Assembly (NCBI RefSeq): GCF_026151205.1
Contig: NC_087073.1
Span: 14,217,837-14,281,836, forward strand
Direction of reading: 5' to 3'
Length of the DNA stretch: 64,000 nucleotides
Source of the DNA: Bolinopsis microptera
Lineage: Eukaryota > Ctenophora > Tentaculata > Lobata > Bolinopsidae
Shown here: positions 26,201 through 38,200 of the stretch, piece by piece
Layout of the letters: each line of letters opens with the position of its first letter
How positions within the stretch are numbered: position 1 is the first letter of the stretch
Program-made: the position numbers and the translations under genes
The notes under the pieces: generated by a model
What the model saw: the letters and a program-made list of their open reading frames with translations, nothing else
Databases searched by the model: none
What the model was told of the DNA's origin: nothing

Positions 26201-29200
26201 ATGAACGGATAGGTGAGAAAGCAGTAGATTGTTAGGGACTGAGAATTCTACTAAAATCATTCCATTATCACTTGGAGAAGTACAACGAAACAAATTTCCA
26301 GGTAGTAGCTGTTTTGGAGAACAGCACCTCCCTTCTCTGGTCCATGGGCGGTAAGCAAGGATCTGAGTGGAAGGAAGCTAACGTAGCTATCGGACAACAC
26401 GGCAACTACCACATCGGTATCAGGGCTAACACTGATATCGGCAGTCCAGAGGGCCACATGGCTATTGATGATACCCAGTTCTTCGGGTGTTCGATTAAGA
26501 CGTACAAGACACCAAAGAGGATAGGATGTTACCGTCACAACACGACAGTATCAGGGTTACCCACCATCGTCAGACAGTACTTCTACCCTCCCTACGGTAT
26601 CAGACAGCTCTGTGAAGAGGCTGCTCTCAAGGGAGGCTACACGGTACGTTTTATTATTAGCTGTGTTACAGAATTTGGTTTTATGTGCTTTTGTTTTATA
26701 ATCTTAGGATAAAATTCAGGTGCCGAAAACACCTTTAAACTAGTTCGATGAGGAATAATCATGACTAACTATAACTCGTTTCTTTCCGCAGACCTTTGGT
26801 ATCCTGAACGGTCGTGAGTGTCGCTCCGGACCTGATGCTATGAACACATACGATAAGGACGGTAAGAGCACCTCCTGTAACGGTGACGCGGGCAGCTATG
26901 ACGCTTACACCGTGTTTATGTTCGAGGACGAGAAAGCTCCCCCACTGACCCCCGCTACGATAGTAACCCCACCTGCTAGTGGGGTGGTACCTGGAGGGTT
27001 CAGCTTCACTCTGACTTGTGGAACTACTGGATATCCCCAACCTGCTGTTGTGTGGACTAAAGATGCAGTCAGTCTTCCTGATGACAACAACTTTAAGGTA
27101 GGCCTTGATGGTAGAGCTTTTAGTGATAATGGTAGGAGTGTATGATTGAGTTATGATATGATGAAATATTCCTCACATTGTTGTCGTTGTAACAGAACCC
27201 ATAGCAAAACCTGTTTCTCATCCTCAGATTGACAGTAACGGGACTCTGATAATCACGAATGTTGTCTCCGAATACTCTGGCACTTACATGTGTAGCGCAG
27301 AGAACGGTCTCGGATCAGACTCTGCTTCAGCTACTTTCACTGTTCTGGGAGAGTGTACGTTTGAGACGGACATGTGTTTCTTTAGTCAGAGCTCGGATGA
27401 TAAATTCGATTGGATAAGACAAACTGGCAAAACTGTCAGCGTAGACACCGGGCCTACCAACGATCACACTATCGGAAAAAGTAAGTTTCGTTTTTATCTT
27501 CAAAGTGCAACAGTAAGTTCCACTTTCAAGGTAGCAGTGTGTAAATTTTCCCATCCTATATACAACTCTTGAACTTGAAATTATTTTTAAACAATCCAGT
27601 AACTTCCGTCCGTTACTCACACCACAACCCTTGTAGCTGGAACACAGTGCCCTAAAGCATATCCCAACGTGTATTACAATGGAGAATATTGCTGCAAGTA
27701 CGACAAAGAAAGCACCTACCCAGCCCAGGGTGATCTCTGTGATGGGGGTCCTATTGGGTTCGACAGTCTCTGCTGTCAGGGCAACGCTTATAGATCATGT
27801 TCTAGTGCTCCTTGCTCTAGCTATGGATCTGCTGGTTCGTCTTAACAGCTGTGGTGTACTTATTGAACAAATAAGAAAAACGATTTCTTAATAAGAGTGT
27901 GTTAATGTTAATTTTAAAATGTTAATTTAGTTACAAAATTGCTTATATTTAAAAATCACCAATACTCTAACATCCCAGGTTACTACATGTACATCGAGGC
28001 ATCAGGCCGCCGACCCGGAGACAACGCTATCCTGGCCACTCCAACTGTAGACCGTGCCGGACCACGATGTGAGATGAACTTTTGGTATCATATGATGGGA
28101 ACCAAGATGGGGCATCTCAACGTCTGGATGACTGCCAATAATGTTAAGACTCTGCTCATGAAGAAATCGTTTGACCAGGGCGCTGATGTTTGGTTTGAGA
28201 GCGGTGCTTTTATTGGTGCTCAGACAAACTTCTCCATTATGGTCGAAGGTTTGATGATACGATTATTGTCATTACATTCATAAGCTATGTACTTTATTCG
28301 CGCTCATAATCTCTGAATTTAAAATAAACCCACTCCACCTTCCTGTAAAAAGAAAATTCCTGTAGGAGTGGTTGGAACATCCTACACAAGTGACCTGGCA
28401 ATAGACGATGTTGGGTTCAGACACTGTGGCGAGAACGAGCTCCCAGTTTGTAACTTTGCGGAGTTTACTTGCGGTAATGGTCGGTGCATCCCACAAGATC
28501 TATTGTGTGACTTGGTGGACCACTGCTGGGACGGCAGTGACGAGAACGACTGTGGTAAGTGGAAGAAAATCAAGGTTATATAAAATGAGCACTTTGGAAC
28601 TGACTCATTCGTTTCTTTTCTAGCTAATTGCGAAACGGTTGTTCGTGTATACTGTATAAGTGTATAGAATAGTGTATTTAATTCACTAAATTCCTTGCTT
28701 CACTGACATAACACCTCTCAGATAACCACCCTGTTAACATTGGTTGCTACACTGAAGTACCTGATAACCCTGTATTCCCTGAAAAGTTAGGAGATTTCTC
28801 TCAAGCTCATAACGCGACCACTGCTTGTGCTCAGTTGGCTCTTGCTAAGGGTTACAAGGTAAGACTTGTTGTATCTTCCACTCATTCGGAGGCAGCTTAC
28901 AGTTGAACTTGTCTATTTAGGATAACTTTTGTTTCAAATATTTTAATGCCGTATTACAATGATTTGTGGAACGCGCTTCCGATAGTCATTTACATATTTT
29001 CACACTTAATTGGAATTCTAATTGGATATCATAATGATCATGATACTGATTATTTTCCATGGTCGGTCACTCTAATAGGTCACATGATCAGATCCCATAA
29101 TCAGATCACATGATCACATCTTGACACCACACTAAAGACCACATTATCGTGAGCGCCTTTGGAGGTGGTCTGTGAGTTGACACCAGTCCATTAACGATAT

Positions 29201-32200
29201 GTGAACTGTCCTGGTATCAAGCAGATATTTGACACCACCCACAGGGCCAGTATAAATACCCCCTCCGACTCAGTACTATTATCCAATTCTCTTACTTCAT
29301 CTTATAACGATATCAACTAAACTACAAACTCTCAAAATGGTTTTCTCTCTCCCTAAAATCTCTCTCCCAACTCTGAGACACCGCAAAGTTGCCCCTGCTT
29401 TCTGCTCGTGCACTGCTACACAGAAGAGCGTCCGAAGAAGGGAAACTCCTCTTGTTCTCCTTCCTGCTGGTTCCAAACCTAACACACAAGCTTTCTACGC
29501 AAACCCTCCTAAGATATCCAGTCAGGATTCCTTCATTCCCAAATATACCTCAACTGGGATATCTGATGAAGATTTGGAAGAAACTAAATCCTGCCAGACC
29601 ACTGGATGCACCACCCTGTACATCACAGCTTCAGCTCAGAGGAACTTTGTTGCCCCTATAATCGAACTAACTGACGGAACAGTCACACCAATGAACTTTT
29701 CACACGATGAGATCGTATCTGATGACACCCCTGCAAACTTCCTGTTCTGCACTCAGAACTCCGAAGATATCCAACCTTGTCCAGTCATGTCCGGACAGAG
29801 CAAGAAGTCAACTATAGGCAGATTCATGAAAAGAAACCTGACAAGAGGACGAACATTCCTGAGGAAGATGAAGAAACCAAGATCCCTCCCTGTCTACCCT
29901 GCTGGAAGAAGCTCTGAGCGAAGGACGATGAAAAGAAGTCTCCCCTCCATGCCCGGATCATTTGTTTGAATGAATATTAACTAGTGTGAATATTTGAGTG
30001 TGACTATTTTATAATTATAATTCTTATCCGTTAAACTCAGAAATTCATTTATTATATCAATAAACTTCATATCAATAAACTTCATATCAATAAACTTCAT
30101 ATCAAAAAACTTCATATCAATAAACTTCATATCAATAAACTTCATATCAATAAACTTCATATCAATAAACTTCATATCAATAAACTTCATATTTTCATTT
30201 ATTATATCAGTAAACTTCATATCAAAAAACTTCATATCAATAAACTTCATATCAATAAACTTCATATTTTCATTTATTATATCAGTAAACTTCATATCAA
30301 AAAACTTCATATCAATAAACTTCATATCAATAAACTTCATATCAATAAACTTCATATCAATAAACTTCATATCAATAAACTTCATATCAATAAACTTCAT
30401 ATTCATAAACTTCATATTCATAAACTTCATATTCATAAACTTCATATTCATAAACTTCATATTACCTACTTACTTGTGTAGGTCTGTAGAAGCATTAGAA
30501 TCGGGCGTTGCCTGCCACAGGTTATCCCGAATTTAGAAGCTTGCTTTAATAATAATACTTCATATCAATAAACTTCATATTGATAAACTTCATATCATAA
30601 CTTCATATCAAACTCGGGCGTTGCCTGCCACAGGCTATCCCGAATTTAGAAGCTTGCCTTAATAATAATACTTCATATCAATAAACTTCATATCAATAAA
30701 CTTCATATTCATAAACTTCATATCAATAAACTTCATATTCATAAACTTCATATTCAAAAACTTCATATTAATAAACTTCATATTCATAAACTTCATATTC
30801 ATAAACTTCATATTCATAAACTTCATATTCATAAACTTCATATTCATAAACTTCATATTCATAAACTTCATATCCATAAACTTCATATTCATAAACGTCA
30901 TATTCATACTAAATTTGTTTTTGCAAACAAAGCATTGCAAAGTGTAATATGGGTTAACATAAACTGGTCAGCCACAAGTATGGTAATTTTACTTTCTAAT
31001 CCCCAGGCATTTGCCCTGCAAAGTGGTGGATTGTGCTACTCGGGACCCAACTGTGACAAGGACTACTCTAAGTACGGACTCTCCTACAGTTGTGTTAATG
31101 GACTTGGTGGTTTCAGAGCCAATGATGTCTACATGTTTGGACAAGGTTTGAACTTACTGTTTTGATGTATTTTCTATCAAATAAACGTTTTACCAATTCA
31201 CCTTGAACAATGAATTAGTTAACAATGTGTACCTAAGCAATTGTGGTAATAGCTAAAACCAACCTATTTAGATGGATCCTGCAACTTTGAGCACGGAACC
31301 TGTAAGTGGAGCAGCACTACAACCCTCCAGTGGACCCGACATCATGGTCCCAGCAACCCTCCCTTTACTGGACCACCCACTGATCACACTCAGGGTAACT
31401 CATATCACTCATTTAGCTCCTCTTTCACTTTTTGTTTGGTCTGATTTCGAGTCACTCCTCTCGACTTGGAATGCCACTAAATAACAAGTTGGGCATTTTC
31501 AGGAACACCAGCAGGGAACTACATGCTTCTGAATGCCACAGCAGGCACCCCCGGTGACATCGGGACCCTTGTCTCACACCAGATAGAAAACACTGGTCCT
31601 CTCTGCGCTATTAGCTTCTGGTACAACATGAAGGGTAGCGGTGTCGGTAAACTTCAGGTCAGTTACCGGGTTGGCAAATTAAAAATACGTAATTACTCGC
31701 TGCTTCAGGTGAAGTTAAATGGGTTTAGTTCAAGTCGTTCATCTACAGTCTAGACTGTAGTTTATAAGCGCAGTTTCTGTTTACTTGTGACCATGATCAA
31801 TGTCGGTTAAATCTCCATTCTGTAGGTGTACGTGACGGACTCAGCCGGACAAGTTGAGCTCTGGTCTCAGGTCGGTTCAAGTGGGGACGGCTGGAGATAC
31901 GCAGGTTTCTTCGTCGGAGAGAAGATGCAAGCTAACATCACCTTCATGGGTATTCTTGGCAGAAACAAATACGGAGATATTGCCCTTGATGACATCCATT
32001 TCTCTAGGTAATTTTATCGCTGACAAAATGATATCTAAAAGATAAAGTTAAAGAAATTTTAAAAATCCATCTCAACTTCCTAAAGATTTTTCTTGTGATT
32101 CTCAACCCCTCCAGATGCGGGGCGGAACACAGTAACCTGTACTTCGTGGGGGATCTTGGTGAGGACTGTGACACAGTTTGTGAGAACAACCAGCTGCTCT

Positions 32201-35200
32201 GCACTGGTAAAGTTGCTACTGATAACAAGCTGGATCTGTTCACTGAGCTGGGTATCACTTGTACTCCTAACACCAGACCTTATCAATACGAGTGAGTTGT
32301 CACTTGTCTTTATCAGTGTGGAAACGGTTTGATCGCTTATCTGAGATTATGTGTGGAGATAAAATGAGCGTATTCGTCTTGTTATAGAAAAGGGTTATCA
32401 TTTAAATTTGTATAACTACAATTTTGGTAATGAAACTCCTCTGAATAAGATCATTCATTTTAATCTCTTCTAGTGACGAACCTTGTTACCACGACGACCC
32501 TCGGTCGCCTAACTACGGAGAATGTATCGGATTTATCAATGTGCCTGACAGTGTGCCATGCTCTGGAAGTTATTCTTCTTCTAGACGTCTCTGTGGCTGC
32601 AAACTCAGTGACGGTTGTCAAGGTAATATTAACAGCTTTTTAATCAATATTTATTATTTGAGTCATGGATGAAAATCTAAAATCGATGTTGTCGGCCAAT
32701 TTGTGATCGCGGAAAATATACTGAACTTTGGGAATACGAATATCATTTTCACTAAAATATACCGATTAAGTTTTACGATCTCTTCTGAATACCAAATTTT
32801 CTCAAGGTGCTGACTCGGAGCGCGTCGACTGTTTCCCCGGTAACTCGGGAGTTTCCCAAGACCAGTGTCTCCGGGCTGATTGTTGCTATGACGAGACTCT
32901 CACTGCATCCGGAATCCACTGCTTCAAGAGGAATCTTACTGAAGTTTGCCCTGTTGGTAAGTCATGTTTAATTAATACAATAAAGAAGACGATTAAGGAT
33001 ATAGATTTGCACTTGAAATTGTAAATCTCAAAATTGGATGTACTGTTGGATGTAATGGGAATTATGAAAATACAGCCAGTTTATTAACCATGACCCGTTC
33101 CCAGGTGAGAGAGCGTGTAAGAGCGGACAGTGCATCCCAGAAGGATTGTTCTGTAACTATGAAGCTGGTGACTGTTTCGACGACACTGACGAAGACGGTT
33201 GTGAGCAAGCCTTCGGGGACTGTAACTTTGAGGGAGATTTGTGTGGGTGGAGCGATCATAAGCGGGACCAGTTTGACTGGACCCGGCACAGAGGTTCCAC
33301 TGGTACTAGCAGCACCGGTCCTAAATACGATCATACAAGAGGATCACCCAAAGGTATGTGAAATGTTTGAAAAGAGCTGATGGTCTATGAAGAGTTTCCT
33401 GGTTTAATAACTTCTATTTCCTATGCCTGTTTCGTGATTTCTCAAGTTTTAACGAACGGAACCCTCCAAGGTTACTACATGTATATAGAGGCTTCCCTAC
33501 CTCGTATCTCCGGTGATAAAGCTATCCTGAAATCTCCCGCCATGTCCGCTGAAGGACAGTGTACTCTGAACTTCTGGTACACCATGTACGGGAACACTAT
33601 CGGTGATCTCAACGTTCATCTGATAAACGAAACTGGGCAGTTCGTGGTAAGTGCTCTATAAATAGGGAGATATAGTTTTTATGATATCAGTGAAGTTGAT
33701 GGAATTTGCATAAATAATTTTATTGAAAGAAATATTGGCTTTAAGTCATGTTTGTTCTCAGATCTGGTCAAAGAGTGGTAATCAAGGCGCGGACTGGATC
33801 TCAGCATCCTATCAACTACCGACAATGTCAAAGTTCCAAATCATGTTCGAAGGTTTCAATGCACACATATTCCACTTGAAATAAATTAGTAATTGAACGA
33901 TTTGATATAATAATGATAATTTTGATATAATAATGATAATTTTGATATATTAATGATAATTTTGATATAATAATTTTGATATAATATTGGACACATTTAT
34001 TTTGGATAGAATATTCTAAAACTTAAAGCTCAAACCCAACCCTGCTCAGGAGTGAGAGGATACAGTGTAGGGGCAGATATAGCAATAGACGACGTCTCAT
34101 TCTCCGGCTGCACTCTCGCTAGTCTATGTCCTGAGGACGCTTTCACTTGTGGAGGTTTAGAGTGTATTCACAAAGACGAACAGTGCGACTTTATCAACCA
34201 GTGCTCTGACGGAGAGGATGAAGCTTATTGTGGTAAGTTTGGTTGCTACCGAAGAGATTCTTATTCTAGAGATGTTTCTTGCCAATCCTTAAATGTGTTA
34301 AATTATCATATATTCTCGAGTCTTTTCGACGATCGCATCTAATGTTAATGCGCCCAATCTCAGGCTCTTGTGACTTCGAGAACGGAATCTGTGGTCTGAT
34401 CCAGAGTGTGTACGACGACTTCGACTTCACACGTCAGACAGGACAAACAGCGAGTAAAGGAACAGGACCTAGCACTGACCACACTACAGGATCTGCAGAC
34501 GGACACTACATCTACATAGAGTCCTCCTACCCCCAGCAGGCTGGAGACAAGGCTGAGATCATGACTCCCGTTTACAGGGGCTCTGCTCCTAAGTGTAGGA
34601 TGACATTTGCTTATCACATGTACGGGAATACTATCGGAACACTGGAGGTGAGGGTTTAGTATTTTACTTTGAAAATAAACTGCACTTGTAACTTATTTAT
34701 TAATCCATCTGAGTACTTTGATTTATAACTACTAATCCTCTCTCTAATTTGTGTAAACCTGTGTTATTCCCTCAAAATAACACTCGATTAGTAACTATCC
34801 ATCGCCTCCCTAGGTGAGAGTGCTCTCTACTGCTACCGGTGAAAGCAAGACAGTTTGGCAGCACTCTGGTACTAGCGGAGACGCTTGGTTTGAGACAGCT
34901 GTTGCTATTGGAGCTCAAAACATGTTCCAGGTGGTCTTCTCGGCTACCGTCCGCAACAATGCTGGAGATATCGCTATTGATGACATCTCATTCATTGACT
35001 GCAGTCCTGGAAACTTCTATGGCCCGGTTGATTGTTCGTTTGAGAGTGATTTCTGCAACTACCTCAACCAACAGCACGAGGTACACTAGATTCTATCAAA
35101 ACATTTAGAGATTGGATACAAAATTGAAATACTATACAGCTCGTGATGATATCTACTGACTTCAAAACTTCGAGAAAAAAACTATAAACTTTTTCTCCCC

Positions 35201-38200
35201 TCAGGACAACTTTGACTGGACGAGGATTCAGGGTACCACCCCTAGTTGGGACACAGGACCAGGATTTGATCACACCTATAACGACACCTTCGGTCACTTC
35301 GCCTACATCGAGACGTCCTATCCTAGGATTCCAGACGATAAGGCTATCTTGACCAGTCCTTGGATTAAGACTGAGAATCCTGCAACTGGTAAATATACCC
35401 CTATAAACTACTCCTATCACTCAGAATTAATCGTTACACTTTCTGTATCATACGTTCCCCTCTTATTTCATTGAAGCTAAGTTAGTTCAATTTCTTTATC
35501 TCTCCTGAATCTTGACCAGGTATCTACGCTGGATACAACTGTTCGTTCAGTTTCTGGTACCACATGTACGGAGCTGATGTAGAAAGTCTTGAGGTCATCA
35601 TGAAGACTGCTGCTGGTGAGCTTTATTCACATCTCCTTGAAATTGCTAGCTGTTTCTTTTGATTTCATATCGTAATTTCTAGACATCGAGTAGTAGAAGT
35701 AAATATATAAAATCATGTCTGTTCTGTAATTGAAATCACCACTTAAAGCTGGGAAATGCAATTCAAGGAACTAACCTCTTGCTGGGCAGGTAACACGACG
35801 ATAGTGATGGAGAAAGGAGATCAAGGAGACGCCTGGAAAGAGGGCTCAGCTGTTATTAACGAACACGACGCAGCTCGGTTCATGTTTGTGGGTACTAGTG
35901 GGAAAAGTTTCTCCGGAGACATTGCCATCGACGACATCTCTGTAAAGACCTGTCTCATAACTCCGCTCTGTAACGACAAGGATTTCATGTGCCTCACTAC
36001 TCCTAAGTTCGTGAACTCTATGGGAGTATTCCTGTAGAAATTGTATTGGTGTTTTTAGACATAGATCTTTGGGTCTAATTATTTCTGAATTTAGTGCTCG
36101 ATCACCTTCTAGTTATAACCTCAACCCTATCAGGTGTATCACCCCTTACAAAGTGTGCAACTTCTACGATGACTGCGGTGACAGTACAGACGAGAACAGC
36201 TGTGGAGACTGTGACTTTGAGAGGGACTATTGTGGTTGGACCTCCCCTGAGAACTACAGGCTCTGGGCCCGGTTCAGAGGATCTACTTTTACTAACGGTA
36301 CCGGCCCTGATACTGACCACACTACTGGCAAAGCTAACGGTTAGTTCAAACTTGTAGCTGTTCCCCTTCTACATATAATACTTGACACCAGAGCTGACTG
36401 AGAGCCTTGATTTTCATCATGGTCTCTTAGCGTTAATATTTTGAGATTTTAAGATGTTGGTTCCTAAATTTCAATTTATGTTTGAATATGTTTTAGTAAA
36501 TGTTCAAATATCAGGTTTCTACATGCTATTCGAAGCCCATCTGGGTGTTCGACAAGGAGAGCAAGGATTACTAACAAGTCCAGTATTCATGGAGAGTAGT
36601 GCTACCTGCAAGATAGACTTCTACTACCACATGAAGGGAAAGAATATGGGAATTCTAGAGCTTTTCATTGTCGATGAAAACGATGGTAGGTTCTCTTTGT
36701 GGTTCTCACTAGAATGTCTGAACATTATTTTAGTTCAAATCTTTCCTTTATCAATCCGTACAAAATTATGAATTTGCCCCCTGATAACCTGCCTTACCCT
36801 GATATTATTTACAGTGAAGACCTCTTTGTGGAAGAAGGATACGGAACAAGGCAGTGACTGGATGTACGACACTGCTCAGATCGGACACAAACGGAACTTC
36901 TACATCGAGTTCGTAGCGACCAAGGGTTTGGGAAGTCAGGGTGATATAGCTCTGGACGACATTAAGTTCTCCAACTGTGCCATGGGACCAAGCGCCAACC
37001 TGACCATCAAGGACATGGCTGTTAACAAAACAGTCGGTGTGGATACAGATGTGATTCTGGACTTCACTTACGATGGTGCTCCACTAGCTTATGTTACCTG
37101 GACTAAAGATGGAGATGCTCTGCCAACTTCTCCTAGATTCTCAGTCGGCATGGACGGTTAGTTCATTTTCAATGGTATTTTGGTATTCGGTTGTGAGTTG
37201 TCTGAAATAGTTGACATTGCAACACATGAGAACGTTTATAATTCAACTTTTAATCTAATGATTCTAATTCTAATGTTTGGCAGGGTCTCTGTCTATCATG
37301 GCAACTGCAGCGGAAGACTCGGGAGTATACACGGTGAAGATCAGTAATGGTTTCAGTGAAGCTACAGGACAAACACAGTTATTTATTGCTGTTGGATCCT
37401 GTGACTTTGAGACCAATCTCTGTGGTTTGAAACTCAGCTACAAGCCTTCCTTTTACTTTGAACGAACCAAGGACAGTGGACTCACTGATCATACTACAAG
37501 TGGAAAGGGTGAGTTTATCTCTAATTCTGTGTTTGATATCTCCGTAACACTGATAACAGTTTTGTTTGCAATCACAACCATAACGAATTGTGATAACGTG
37601 ATCTGAAATGTAAACTCCTCAGGTTACATCCTAGCTCTGCAAGCCAACAACCCCGGACCTGTCATCTCAGCGACCATAACCTCGCCACTCTACCGGGTGA
37701 AGTATGCCAGCTACTATGATACCTGCAAGATGCAGTTCTATTACCATCTCAACGGCACTGCTGGTCCCATCAAGGTCAGAGTCAGGGACATGGCTTCTGC
37801 TGTCCCGAAATGGAAAACTATCTGGTCAAAGTAAGTGATGTCTTAGATTTAATCGAAATTCCTGTGATGAATATGAAATTAGTTTATTTATGGCATTTGA
37901 ACTTATTTTAGTTAATGGTCCAAATCATGACCATAAAGGTACACCATCCTGTATATTTGTTTGACGTCGTTTTTTTACTGGACCTCGTGCGATATCACTA
38001 CACTGCTAATTTTCAGGATCCCACAAGGTAACGGATGGAAAGGAATAGCTCTTTCCTCAGAACTCGGATACAGAAACACTCTGATGTTCCAGATACAGGC
38101 CAACTCTAAGAAGGGCTTCAACTCTGTGATCGGAGTAGACGATCTGCAACTCACTGGCTGCCAAGGTAATATTGTATAGATAGTAGAATGGTTAATGCTT

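Noticed and set aside
30056-30908. CRISPR-like repeat array
   Set aside because: Units are contiguous with no unique spacers, in an animal gene intron.
29981-30940. [10 protein letters not shown] / MKFMN proteins on the minus strand
   Set aside because: They are translations of the 15-bp minisatellite.
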